NCBI RefSeq assembly: GCF_047495875.1
Contig: NC_092497.1
Location: forward strand, 4,411,437-4,475,436
Source of the DNA: Pithys albifrons albifrons
Taxonomy: Eukaryota > Chordata > Aves > Passeriformes > Thamnophilidae
Direction of reading: 5' to 3'
Length of the DNA stretch: 64,000 nucleotides
A program made the translations under genes and the position numbers. This document shows, piece after piece, positions 26,948 to 36,975 of the stretch (its first letter is position 1; each line of letters opens with the position of its first letter). The notes under the pieces are model-generated. The model had not been told where the DNA came from, searched no databases, and was given only the letters and a program-made list of their open reading frames with translations.

Positions 26948-27573
26948 CTAGACAGTGATGAGGTCACCTCTAAGCCTCCTCTTCTCCAGGCTAAACAACC
27001 CCAGCTCCCCCATCCTCTCCCCATAGAACTTGTGCTTCAGTCCCTTCTCCAGCCTCATTGCTCTTCTCTGGACCCGCTCCAGCCCCTCAATATCCTTTCT
27101 GAACTGAGGGGCCCAGAACTGAACACAATACTCAAGGTGTGGCCTCACCAGTACAGAGTACAGGGAAAGGGTCACTTCCCTGGTCCTGCTGGCCATGCTA
27201 TTTTTGATACAGGACAGGATCCCATTGGCCTTCTTGGCTGCCTGGGCACACTGTTGGCTCATGTTGAGCTTCCTGTCAGGTTCCAAGTCCCTTTCTGCCT
27301 GGCTGCTCTCCAGTCACTCTGTCCCAGTCTGTAGCACTGCATGGGGTTGTTGTGGCCAAAGTGCAGGACCCAGCACTTGGCCTTATTGAACTTCAACCCA
27401 TTGGAATCAGCCCATCTCTCAAGTCTATCCAGATCCCTCTGCAGAGCCCTCCTTCCTTCCAGCAGGTCAACACTCCCTCCCAACTTGGTGTCATCAGCAA
27501 ATTTGCTGATGATGGTCTCAATCCCCTCATCTAAATAATCAATAAAGATGTTAAATAGGACTGGACCCATCAC
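26948..27573 (-). pseudogene. CR1 ORF2 remnant: RT palm (FADD) to C-terminus
   Basis: Minus-strand frames encode the second half of the CR1 reverse transcriptase: the [10 protein letters not shown] segment, then [13 protein letters not shown] with the metal-binding FADD, then the thumb and C-terminal region with [13 protein letters not shown]. One frame covers 27573-27259 and another 27286-26948, so a frameshift lies near 27260-27290. The part before it, with the first catalytic aspartate and most of the fingers, is removed by the internal deletion near 27600-27640. It cannot make a working enzyme. Confidence 0.85.
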
Positions 27574-27701
27574 TGACCCCTGGGGAACAGCACTAGTGAC
27601 TGGCCACCAGCCGGCCTTCAGGATCTCCCTATTTAACCAAGCCAGTCAAATTCCCCTTCGGCTAGCCTTTCGGCACACTGGTATAGCCTGCTCCTGTGCA
27701 T

Positions 27702-28488
27702 TCATGTTTCCTGCTTGAAACATGTCCATCCCTCCTGGACCCCTTTGTTTTTAAGAGTTGTTTCCCAGGGTATGCTCTGAATTAGTTTTTTGAATAGGCC
27801 AAAATCTGCCCTCTGGAAGTCCAGAGTAGAGGTTTTAATGATGGCTCTCCTTGCATCTCTGAGTATTGAAAATTCTATTATTTCATGGTTGCTATGCCCT
27901 GGGCGGCCTCCAACCGCTACATATCCCACCAGCCCCTCTCTGTTTGTAAACAGCAGGTCTAGCACGGCCTTACCCCCGGTAGGCTCATTTGATGAATGAA
28001 ATTGTCCTCTATACACTCTAGGAAATTCTTAGACTGCCTTTTCTCTGCAGTATGAAGCTCCCAGCAGATATCTGGCAGGTCAAATCCCCCACCAGAACAA
28101 GGGCTGGAGATTTTAAGACATTCGTCAGCTGCTTGTAGAACAATTCATCTCCTTCATCATCCTGGTTGGGCGGTCTGTAACAGACCCCCACAAGGATGTC
28201 AGCTTTGTTGGTCTTCCCCCTGATTCTGAACCACAGGCACTCAACCTTGTCACTGCTGACCTCAAGTTCAACAGAGTCAAGGGACTCTCTAACATATAAA
28301 GCCACCCCTCCAACTCTCCTACCCTGCCTGTCCTTTCTGAAGAGCTTATAGCCACACATAGCAGCACTCCAGTCATGTGATTCATCCCACCATGTTTCTG
28401 TGATGGCAACTACGTCAAAGCTTTCCTGTTGCACGGTGGCTTCCAGCTCCTCTTGTTTGTTTCCCATACTGCGTGCATTGGTGTACAT
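27702..28488 (-). pseudogene. CR1 ORF2 remnant: AP-type endonuclease domain
   Basis: Minus-strand frames encode the N-terminal endonuclease of CR1 ORF2: [28 protein letters not shown] with the catalytic Glu, and [20 protein letters not shown] break near 28018 leads into a second frame with [12 protein letters not shown] and SNHEIIEFS, where the intact copy has SDHEIIEFS. The Asp of the terminal SDH motif is thus replaced by Asn. The VGDFN motif has also decayed, to VGDLT. The domain would be inactive even without the frame break. Confidence 0.85.
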
Positions 28489-28586
28489 GCACTTCAGCTA
28501 GGCCAATGATTTTACTCTGAACTCAGGCTCTACACCCTTAGGCTGATCTTTGGAGAGTCCGGTTTCAATCTCTTTCTCCTTCAAAC

Positions 28587-29101
28587 CTAGTTTAAAGTCC
28601 TCCTGATTAGCCCTGCCAAATTGTGGGCTACAGTCCTCTTGCTCTTCCTAGAAGGATGAAGCCCATCTAATTTGAGGAGACGGGATACCATGGAGTTTTC
28701 CCCATGATCAGAAAAAACCAAAATTTTGATGGTGGCACCAGTCCTTAGCCACCTGTTTATGAGATGAGCTTTTCTACTCCTCTCATTATTTATCTCCTCA
28801 TCCATCCCAGCTAGCACAGGAACTGAGGCAAATATCACCTGTTCTCCTGTCCCATGAACTGACCGACCCAAGACTTTAAAGCCTTTTTTATCTTCCTGAC
28901 ACTTGCTTCATTAATGTCCTCATTTCCAGCTTGGACTACTAATAGGGCATAATAGTGTGAGGGTTGAATTAGGTCAGGAAGTCTCCTACTAATATCCCTC
29001 ATCCTGGCCCTGGGAAGGCAGTAGACCTCCCTGTGGGATGGGTCTGGGTGACATATAGGGCCCTCTGTTCCCCTCAGAAGGGAGTCACTGGCTACAACCA
29101 C
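28587..29101 (-). pseudogene. CR1 ORF1 remnant: SGNH esterase half
   Basis: Two overlapping minus-strand frames (29101-28835 and 28871-28587) encode the C-terminal half of CR1 ORF1: SDSLLRGTEGPICHPDPS, then LLVVQAGNEDIN, then IFASVPVLAGMDEE and finally DGLHPSRKS and the tail ending RRTLN. The GDSL motif reads SDSL. One frameshift separates the blocks. This copy keeps the 21-residue tail after DGLH that the plus-strand CR1 at 43.5 kb has lost to a stop codon. Confidence 0.85.
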
Positions 29102-29289
29102 CCTTCTTTTTTTTCCTTATATCTGCAGCTTTAATCTGTCTTGTATATGTTGTCGAGCCAAGCAAATCTTCTTGGCTATTCTCTGCCTGACTTTCTGGGT
29201 CCAGAGCCTCATATGTATTCTATATGAAATGTCAGTTTTGACTTGTTGTAATTTTGGGATGTTAAAGAAAAAAATTCCCTGCCACTACA

Positions 29290-29941
29290 GAATTCAGAGA
29301 CTGAATGCCTAACTCCCTATGCCATTAGTTAACAAAACAAGTGGTCAACTATCAGCGGATTGTAAAAGACCCACTGATACAGTGAAGAGGTTTCCGCTTC
29401 CAGGAGCAAGGCTACGAACGAGGCCAGCGGGGCTCCCTAGGATCAGGCCCCTTAGAAGCGAGGTTGGCTCCTCCCGCCCCCGGCCCAGAGACCACCCCGA
29501 ATGGAGTAAGTCGACAGCAGCCAGTGGTCCATGAGGAAAAGCCAAGCTTAATGCGCACGCTAGCTTTTAAGGAGAGCTTGGGAATTCCCCGGATGTAGGC
29601 AGGGAAGAGGGGTGGAGACGGGGCGGAGACGGGGCGGAGACAGGGCGGAGTGGCGCACTTCATTGGGTGCATTAAACGAAGGGAAGGAGGGAGGGGAGGA
29701 GTGGCAAAAGGACCAATAGGAGAATGAGGTGGGTGGGGAAATTCTACCTTAGGGCTTCTGGCACTCCGAGGCAGGGACAGCCCCCGCCCAGGCTGCAGAG
29801 GTGCCTCGTGGGCGGCACCCCCATGGCCGGGTCGCGCCAGGACAGCGGGCTGTGACCATGAGGGTTTTGTGGGAAGAGGAAACTTGGATAAGGAACAACT
29901 AAGGGAAAGTGACTAGGGTAGACATATTGGGGTGTATAACA
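29290..29941 (-). mobile_element. GC-rich LTR of an endogenous retrovirus (family B, copy 1)
   Basis: On the minus strand this follows the retroviral gene end at 29943 and begins TGTTATACACCCC, then ATATGTCTACCCTAGTCAC, shared in part with the copy at 62.8-63.4 kb. It carries a CCAAT box (29662-29666), four 11-bp GC-box units (29610-29653) and a TTAAAA element (29565-29570) in promoter order. The downstream end and target duplication are not resolved, and 29226-29290 is unassigned. It is much richer in CpG than its surroundings. Confidence 0.65.
29610..29653 (-). promoter_or_regulatory. Four tandem 11-bp GC boxes in the LTR
   Basis: Units at 29610, 29621, 29632 and 29643 read GGGTGGAGACG, GGGCGGAGACG, GGGCGGAGACA and GGGCGGAGTGG. 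Three contain GGGCGG, the core of Sp1/KLF sites. They lie between the CCAAT box and the TTAAAA element, where U3 enhancer repeats usually sit. Function is inferred from position and motif only. Confidence 0.6.
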
Positions 29942-29942
29942 T

Positions 29943-30110
29943 TCAAACTGGGGAAACATCAATATAGGGTGTGAACTTATTAGAGTCCTTATAAATCTCT
30001 CGCAGAGCTTCTATATTCGGGGAGCCGGGTTCCTGGACCTATCCATCTCTTGTAGTATTTTTGCCACTGTATAAACTCCGGGTCTCCTCCGACAGTCAAC
30101 TGCTATGAAT
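29943..30110 (-). pseudogene. 3' end of a retroviral gene, frameshifted (family B, copy 1)
   Basis: Minus-strand translation gives a segment with WQKYYKRW and, one frame over, a stretch ending YIDVSPV and a TGA at 29943-29945, one base before the LTR. The copy at 63370-63545 has WQEYYKRW and YINVSPV at the same spacing. That conservation at protein level marks it as the C-terminus of an ERV gene. A frameshift lies near 30000-30030, and a stop lies upstream. I do not know which retroviral gene it is. Env or a late accessory frame is possible from its place beside the 3' LTR. Confidence 0.6.
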
Positions 30111-30790
30111 TCCTGCTTGATGATTTTGGGTGGGGGTGGACAGGGGGAAGGTGTGGTAGGGGAATGGGCTCGCACTGTTTCTTTTGGGTTTTTTGGGACT
30201 TTTTCATGGGACTAGGGATGAGGCCGGCAGTGGAGCTAGGCTGCTCTGGTTATTTTTTTTTCCTTTTTCCTTTTTTTGGCCATCTAGGACCATCACTCAG
30301 CCTCCGCGATCCCAGAGGGAAGCGGGTCACGCCTGTCCAGTTCCTTCCCTCGGGAGATGGGGGCCAGTGCACAGTTCCTCCAGGTCTGCTGACTGTGACT
30401 CAGTTCCAGAGCCCCGCCTGGCAGCCCCAGGCTGACTGTGTGCAGGTGGGCGCAGTGAGACTGTTGTTTCATGCTGCTCCTCAGAGAGAGAAAAGGAGCT
30501 TTCCCATCTGCAGGGAGAGAAGTTCTGCATTGCCTGTTGGCTTTTCTTCGGCTTTCATCTCTCCCCACGTGCGTCATTTTGACGAGGTCATGGGTTGCTG
30601 ACTGCATTGCCCCGGAGGGGAACTGCACCACCTTACTGACAGCTGAGGTGCGGTAGCACCCCCTGCTGTCTGCAAATATAGTTGCACGAATGAAAGAGCA
30701 GAGCCAAAATGAATTTCATCTAAAGGTTTTGTCGTGTCTTGTTTTGCTCTGATTTGTTTTCTCACTGCAGGTATGGTGTAGTTGTTTTGG
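30111..30790. other. GC-rich unassigned block
   Basis: CpG-richer than the flanks, with overlapping open frames on both strands that look accidental. It could be retroviral internal sequence or the U3 of the LTR whose tail ends at 30958. No protein motif was recognised. Confidence 0.4.
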
Positions 30791-30958
30791 TTTTGTACTA
30801 GTTTTTGGTTATATATATATATGTATAAGAACAGTTATCCTTCTCATATCTCTTTTCTAATTAAAGTTCTTTTTCTTTAATAAGGAGTGAGTAGTTATTG
30901 AGGAGGAATCCTCTCCTATGGTCTTGGTAAACAGTTTGGTTTCCCTCAAACTAAGACA
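30791..30958 (+). mobile_element. Tail of an ERVL-like LTR
   Basis: A TA-alternating run, AATTAAAG, TTTAATAAGG and the end GGTCTTGG...CTCAAACTAAGACA parallel, in order, the last 200 bp of the LTR at 17312-17943 (TA run, TCTTGGACAC, CTCAACCCAAGACA). The upstream end is not found, and no matching target duplication for TGACT (30959-30963) is visible. Part of 30111-30790 may belong to it. Confidence 0.5.
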
Positions 30959-30963
30959 TGACT

Positions 30964-31684
30964 CCAAATTAACTCTCCCTTAGAAAGAGTACTTTCAACA
31001 GTGAGAACACAAATAACAAGCTTTATATCTCCTGTCAGGTCTGTTGGTGTCTTGGAAAGCAGGAGAAGGTGGTGAGTTAGAGAGTAATAGTTCAGTAGCC
31101 ATCACCATGGAGAGAAAGGAGCATACACTGGATTCCTTCTCACAAGTCACAAGCTAAATCCCCAAGACTGCATAGTGAATCTGTAAACTCCCTTCTCATA
31201 TTTGTTCACCTCTTTCAGTCTCTTAAAATGATGAATGATAATCATCAAATTTGTTGTGTCTCTACACTCAGTTCTACATATCCCTCATTCATTTCCTCCT
31301 CTTATCTGTCCCACAGAAAGGGAAGAATTCAAAAAACTGTGATAGTCATCAAACTGGCATTTAACAAATCCTCTCAATTTCATTGTGATAAGACAAAAAG
31401 ACCAGAAAAAAGCGTATCAGAAGACTTCCTTAGCTGAGCAGTAGAAAAAGAGGACCAATCTGAATGAATATTAGAAATGTAAAGGAAATTGGCCCCCAAG
31501 TTGATGAATGTGTTTATTTCTTCTGCATTGTATCGGTGAAGAATAGCAGTCAGTAACAGCAGAGCACCTTGGTATCCCATCCCCAAACATCCATTTAACT
31601 GTGACTGAGACCTTGGAACAACCCGTATACCCCACCTTGTTTCTCCTCTGTGCATTTGTAGGATGTATGGTGAAAACTCACCTA
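30964..31684. other. Non-coding spacer
   Basis: AT-rich, with no recognised feature. Confidence 0.5.
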
Positions 31685-32180
31685 GAAAAACTCACTCCAA
31701 GAAAGACACTGAGGTGCTGGAATTTGTCCAGAGAAGGGGAATGAAGCTAAAGAGGGGTCTGGAGCACAGGTTATATGAGGAGCAGCTGAGGAAACTGGGA
31801 GGGGCTCAGCCTAGAGGAAAGGAGGCTCACAGGTGCCTTCTCACTCTCTGCACCTTCCTGACAGGAGGGGGAAGCCGGAGTGGGTCAGGCTCTGTTCCCA
31901 GTGTACAAGAGACATGGTAGCAGTAAAAAAACCTGAATTTGCACCAGAGGAAGTTTAGGTTGTATATTAGGGTCAATTTCTTCCATGAAGAGTGGTCAGG
32001 CATTGGAATATGCTGCCCAGAGAACTGGTGGACTTACCACCTCTAAAAGTGTTCAAAAGATGTGTAGATGGGGCACATAGGGACAGGGTTTATTGTTGGA
32101 CCTGTCATTGTTAGGTTGATGGTTTGATTCAATGATCTTGGAGATCTATTCCAACCTTAATGATTCTGTGATTCAATGAT
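31685..32180 (+). mobile_element. CR1 LINE 3' fragment
   Basis: The plus strand covers the last part of CR1 ORF2 (GTCCAGAGAAGGGGAATGAAG; GAGGAGCAGCTGAGGAAACT) through TCAGGCATTGGAATATGCTGCC and the 3' UTR to GATCTTGGAGATCTATTCCA and ATTCTGTGATTCAATGAT. The tail octamers are decayed. It is 5'-truncated, and its frames are broken. Confidence 0.85.
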
Positions 32181-34614
32181 TTTAAGTTGTAGGACGAGAG
32201 AATCCTAGAGAGAATCCCTGTCTTGCAGCCAACTGTGCAACTAGAAGAGTACCAGAACTCTGGATAGGGACTTAAGATTTGGTTGTACCTAGGGCAAAGT
32301 AAGTACAGCATGGCTGCTTGAAATGTAGAAGAAACAGCTCCTAACATGATGTGGTAAATATTTTCTCCATGGAAAATGTCATAAATATAGCTGATATGAC
32401 TGACAATATAAGCAAGAGTTTGTGTAGACCTGCATAGGTTGCTTAGGGTGGATTACAGTGTGAAAAGCGCCACCTCATTTGTACTCCAGGTCTTTTTCAA
32501 AGCCATTAACTGATTAAATTTTCAGTCATGGTCACCCTTCATATGAATCCAATAAATGACAAGTTAAAATGGCAAACACACGTTGAAAGGCTCTTTTGCA
32601 TTCTCCCAGCCCAGTGTATTCCTGCAAATTACATTATTACTTAATTTTTAATTAAAAGTGTTTTATAGAGAAACAAAAACAAAACAAAAACTCTCTTATT
32701 TGTCTTTATTTTGAGAGTAGTGTGATTGTCTTTATTACCAAACCTCAAGCTGAGAACTAAGGGCTCGAGCCTAAGCATTGCCTTTTACCTCCTGCAAGAA
32801 TGTGACAATTTTTAACTGTGATTCTTCTGGACAAAGCCTATTGAGTAAACACCTGCTGAGTTTTAGATGTCATCTGTAGGAGATGAGAAGAATCATACTT
32901 TAGGTTATAAAGGGAGTCAGGACGGCTGTCCCAGGCTTTGATACCTGTGCTGCTGTCACAGTTTACTCGATTTCACGCACATATTTCATTTCACACACCA
33001 TGGCCCCTGTGCTGCTGCACAGCCAGAGGAGCACAGCCAGCTCATTTCTGATTATTTGGAACATGAGTTTCAAGAGCTGCTTGAGCTGAATCTGTTGCAC
33101 AGAATGCATTCCTTGTCAGTAAAAGAGGCACAATCTCATCTCTTTAGACAGCAGCTCTTTTCCCATGTGTCAAGATCACTGGTACTATTTTAATTATCTA
33201 CTACAGATTATACAACAGAAATAAATTCAATACAAAAGAGTGTAATGGATATCGTATATTTCAAATATAAGATATTAGTCAGCTACAGTAGATTTTTTCT
33301 TTTTATTACAGGCACTGACGACTTTATCCATATTCTAGTTATAAAAATAGATTAAATAAACTAATTAACTAAAGTAATAAACCAATAAACTATAATGCAT
33401 TTTAACAGATGTCATCTTTGATAACTCTGTTTCTTGGGACAGATCTTTACCCGACAAAAATCTCATAGGCACTTTAAGTTGACTTTCTTTATAACTCAGT
33501 GATAAGTAAATTTTGCTTAGCTGGAGATGAGCAGTTATAAATGGTAATAATTTCACAAAAAGAAACTTTTCAGCTTGGTGTTCAGATGTCACTGGACATT
33601 TTTAGCTGTTACTGGTGGCTTTTCCAATGGGATATTTAATGCACTGGACTATCAGTGCCTTGAAAAACAATCAAGTTTAACAAACAGGATTGAAGCACAC
33701 GTTTTGAGAACACTGAATATTCATAGTTATGCTTCATGCCCTTTCCAATTTAAGGTAGTAACAAAACTGTGGAAAATAAAGAAAAAAGTAAGATAAAGGT
33801 TACAGCAGTGACAAGAAGGACAAGAAGACTATTAAAGAGATTTTATTGGGGTTAGTTATAACTAGAACCATAACAGGATATAAATAGAATGGTATTATAC
33901 TTTGATGCTGGTAAGGAGTTAAATAAACCACAATGTGTTCCCTAAATTCCAAACAGATTAAAAGGCTAACTACAGCACTGATAAAATAAGCAGATTTGTT
34001 AAATACAGAAAATGGCTTGCAATTCACTGTCATCAGCAAGTAGGCACTTGGCTTCCCCTCTCAGCCAGCACATTCCTTCTGGGAGATATGAACAGCTGTG
34101 TGCAACTACCTGCTGCAAACGCTCTGGGGCAAATTAACTCTTAATTAGTTTTCACTTGCACTCTAATATTAGAAATAATAAAAACCCCACATTTTTACCT
34201 GACTAGCTAGCATGTTTCTTCCTTTCAGTTTTTGTATCACCTGACACCAACATTTCAGTGCTAAAAGATGACATTTTCTTTCTTGGTAGTTTGTTTTTGA
34301 TGTAATAATTTTCTTCCTTTTCACAGATTACACAGGTATGACCAGAAAAGACAATGTCTCCCTTCAGAAAAAAAGACTTGTTTCAGTCAAGCCTGTCTTT
34401 ACTTGCACTGTAAAGAATTCAAAGCTGATGAGTGTGACTTCAGGAGATGAATTCAACCTCACAAGTGTAAGCAAGTTCTGTCTGGTTGGTTCTCTCTTTG
34501 CTTAACTTTGTCAGGAGCTTGTAACGCTGAATGTGTGCCACACACTCATGTTTACACACCTCTGCCTCTTTTAAGTTTTCACAGGGCTTAAGAGCTGGGA
34601 GAGTTCGGTGTGGG
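32181..34614. other. Non-coding DNA downstream of the C2CD4-like gene
   Basis: This is the 3' side of the minus-strand gene. A possible poly(A) signal on the minus strand (AATAAA, plus positions 33842-33847) lies about 770 bp beyond the stop codon. The three minus-strand frames just past the stop, to about 34330, contain nothing resembling a C2 domain. Confidence 0.5.
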
Positions 34615-35556
34615 TTAGCAGAGCCAATTCATCCCACTGCCAGATCTCATCCGCTTGATTGTGGCCAGGTGTCTCTTCAATGTCATCTGAAACCTTTTCT
34701 TCTCACATTTCACAGGGCGTGTTTCAGAATCTGGATTGCAGCACAGAGAAGAAAGCTGGCTGTTGCAGACCGACTCCCAGGAAACAGACTGCTTTGTCTT
34801 AAAAGTGGTGTCTGAAGTTTTTATGCACTCCATAGTTTGCTGGATTTCATTGAAAGGGCTGGATGAGCTCCTTGTAAGAGAAAGGGTCTTCTTCCTTTGG
34901 GACAAGAGAATTCTAAGCTCTTCAGAGTCACGCTGAAAAAAGAGAGACTCTTTTCTTCTGGTATTTGGACTTTCACCCAGTGTGAGAAAACCATAGGGGG
35001 TAGTGATTTTGGAGAGGTGTGGCAAAGAGAAAGCAGCTCTGGTTACTGGGTCGCAGTGATGTGCAGCTCTCTCCAGGTCTTCAGGGAAAATCATTTGGTC
35101 TGTGAAACACAGGGTTCCTCTTCTGTCCAGACTCTCTCCTTTACACATTGTTTCTTTCCTGATGTAGGATTCAGATTTGCTTCTAGTTGTTCTGCGCTTT
35201 TGAGCAATTTCATCAGATACCTCTCTCTCAGGAGAATTCTCTGTTGTATCCTCCTCTGGTTCCTGCTGGAAGGAAATATGCTCTATGTTCAGAGAAGGGA
35301 TGAAAAATTTAGGGATGCGATCAGGAGTCATGACAATGTTGAAGATGCCATTATTTTTCTGAGAAACTTTGTCTTCAGGAGGTGGCTTGTTGATTTTGAG
35401 ACTCGTCCAAGTTATCAAGTTTTCTATAGCACTTTTTATGGAGAGCTGGGATGTGCCACAAGGCACCATTATTTCAGCCAGCAGAGCTTTCTTAAAAAAC
35501 ACAATGCTGTCTGCTGATTGAATTTTCACAGCACTGATTGCAGATGGGGGACTCAT
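34615..35556 (-). CDS. C2CD4-family protein (C2CD4A/B-like), C2 domain not seen
   Basis: A 313-residue frame with the conserved N-terminal blocks of the C2CD4 (FAM148/NLF) family. Residues 76-87 read [12 protein letters not shown], compared with LTPD-IP-F-IPP in relatives. SLPHL is at 177-181, [12 protein letters not shown] at 186-197, and RRKESLFF at 200-207. A basic KRRTTRSK at 120-127 could act in nuclear import; mammalian C2CD4A and C2CD4B are reported as nuclear, cytokine-induced proteins. In mammals the whole CDS sits in exon 2. Here a likely acceptor (TTTTATAAGCAG) ends 2 bp before the ATG, which supports this start. Mammalian members continue into a C-terminal C2 domain. This frame stops at residue 313 after a basic stretch with no such domain. 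Either the paralogue lost it, or a stop or frameshift has cut the gene. Family assignment is firm; which paralogue it is, is not. Confidence 0.8.
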   Translation of the reverse strand: MSPPSAISAVKIQSADSIVFFKKALLAEIMVPCGTSQLSIKSAIENLITWTSLKINKPPPEDKVSQKNNGIFNIVMTPDRIPKFFIPSLNIEHISFQQEPEEDTTENSPEREVSDEIAQKRRTTRSKSESYIRKETMCKGESLDRRGTLCFTDQMIFPEDLERAAHHCDPVTRAAFSLPHLSKITTPYGFLTLGESPNTRRKESLFFQRDSEELRILLSQRKKTLSLTRSSSSPFNEIQQTMECIKTSDTTFKTKQSVSWESVCNSQLSSLCCNPDSETRPVKCEKKRFQMTLKRHLATIKRMRSGSGMNWLC

Positions 35557-35558
35557 TC

Positions 35559-35580
35559 CTGCTTATAAAACAAAGTAAAT
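35559..35580 (-). promoter_or_regulatory. Putative splice acceptor before the C2CD4-like coding exon
   Basis: The minus strand reads TTTACTTTGTTTTATAAGCAG, then GA and the ATG. The T-rich tract and CAG fit a 3' splice site, and relatives have a non-coding first exon. The TATAAG inside is too close to the ATG to serve as a core promoter. The first exon was not located. Confidence 0.5.
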
Positions 35581-36011
35581 GACGTAATCTGATAGCTAGA
35601 TGTCATTGGCATGGTAACCAAAGATAAGAAGGCTTTTACACTCCTACTTATATGCTTAAAGCCTGATTCATGTTGCTCCATTACCTTAAACAAGCTTAAA
35701 AATTTGATTTAATTTTTTTAAATGCCACATTTTGTGCTAGTTCCTTAGCTATTTTCAGGAAAATAATGGCTACAAACATACCTGTAACTTTCAGATTATT
35801 TGCATTATGTTACCTGTGCTATTACAGAAAACATAATTAAGATTTTCTTATTCATTGTTTTCAAATGCATGCAGGTGTAAAAATCATACTTCTTTCAGTT
35901 CTTCAGTTTAGCATTCAGCAAATCTTATTGCTTGGTGCACTTTGTGTTGCAGGTTGTGAGAAGAAAGGGTAGGAAATGAGTTATCAAACAATTATTGAAT
36001 GAGTATGGGGA

Positions 36012-36018
<7 letters not shown>
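35581..36018. other. Non-coding, presumed intron or 5' flank of the C2CD4-like gene
   Basis: AT-rich. It holds the CRE/ATF-like TGACGTAA at 35580-35587, close to the coding exon, and nothing else that I can name. Confidence 0.4.

Positions 36019-36066
<48 letters not shown>
36019..36066. repeat. (AT)24 microsatellite
   Basis: Twenty-four AT dinucleotides without interruption, then GTATTCGTATATATG. Its length suggests it is polymorphic. Confidence 0.95.
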
Positions 36067-36070
<4 letters not shown>

Positions 36071-36877
36071 TCGTATATATGTCTCCCAGGGGAGCTCAAA
36101 TTGCTTTTCCTTTCACTGGTGCTGTACGTACATGGAATGTTACAAGAAAAAAAAGGGCAGCCCTTCAGAAGATACTCAGAGTAGATATCTGTGCTTAAAG
36201 AGATGGGCATCTTCACAGATACATGTAGAAGCCTTCAACTGCTATGTGAGCTTCTCCTGATACTTGATTTGTTTCTTTGGGTTCTGTTGAAGGCTTCCCC
36301 CCAGGACACTGCTCTACAGTCACTGATGTAATTTGTAGCCAGTTCAGAAAACACCAGGACAGGACTGTCCAGCATGTGTGTGGTTTCTCATCAATATCAG
36401 ACCATAAAGTCCTTGATCTGACTGCATTGTAATAGCCATTCTTGCTTGCTGCTCAGATCCTTTCCTGCCTTGGTCCAGGTCACTATTTTGCCTCTACTCT
36501 GTCTCACTTTATATATACATGATTCAAGGATAAAGATGGAGAATGTAAAGATGTGTATGAATATTTCCTCTTGGTTTCCATCTGTGCAGACTGGGCAGTT
36601 CTAGGTTTGTTTCCTTTTTATCACCCTATGATGGCATCTTAGTGTTGGTAACATTGAAGGTGTCTGTGCTAATGAGCACTCTAAAGGCACAAAGCAAGCT
36701 TCCCTGAACTGGAGTGTGAAGCCCATAAAGTTTGCTTTCGTATCTCATTGTATTTTATTTTTGCACTCACATTTTACTCTGTTAGTGTTACCACTGCTCA
36801 TATCTCCCTTTGTCTGTGTTTTCAGATAGAAGTTCAGTCCTCATAATTCAACCACATATGTAAGTTGCTCAAAAATC
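36067..36877. other. Non-coding spacer
   Basis: No coding or repeat feature recognised. Confidence 0.5.
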
Positions 36878-36975
36878 CGAGAATCACAGAATGGGGTCTC
36901 AGTTGGAAGGGATCTTAAAGATCATCTAGTTCCAAACCCCTTGACATGGGCAGACACAACTTACACTAGGAGCTT
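36878..36975 (-). mobile_element. CR1 LINE 3' tip
   Basis: GAATCACAGAATGGGGTCTC, GTTGGAAGGGATCTTAAAGA and TCATCTAGTTCCAAACCCC match the last 100 bp of CR1 in reverse complement. Confidence 0.8.

Larger units (their letters stand above)
26617..29225 (-). mobile_element. Long CR1 LINE, dead, with a ~0.96-kb internal deletion
   Basis: Starts at the CR1 3' tail (AGAATCATAGAATCATAG on plus) and runs leftward in sense. It covers the 3' UTR, the end of ORF2, the endonuclease end of ORF2, and the 3' half of ORF1 up to the esterase linker near 29215. It is the same subfamily as the CR1 at 43.2-47.5 kb and aligns with it over nearly all of its length. It lacks the segment matching about 45580-46535 of that copy. 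The 5' UTR and the first half of ORF1 are missing, as in most CR1 insertions. Several frameshifts and stops make it inactive. Confidence 0.92.

Noticed and set aside
26795..27334. A 179-codon plus-strand open frame opposite the dead CR1
   Set aside because: It is the antisense of the CR1 RT C-terminal region. The same shadow frame appears opposite ORF2 of the intact CR1 (46875-47363).
30164..30601. A 145-codon plus-strand frame in the GC-rich block
   Set aside because: Frames are open on both strands because of GC content; no domain, no splice logic, and it sits in retroviral or LTR-derived sequence.
34897..35517. A 206-codon plus-strand frame over the C2CD4-like exon
   Set aside because: Antisense shadow of the minus-strand gene; no family motif, and the minus strand carries the recognisable C2CD4 blocks.
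35992..36260. Tyr/Ile repeat peptides on both strands
   Set aside because: Translation of the (AT)24 microsatellite.
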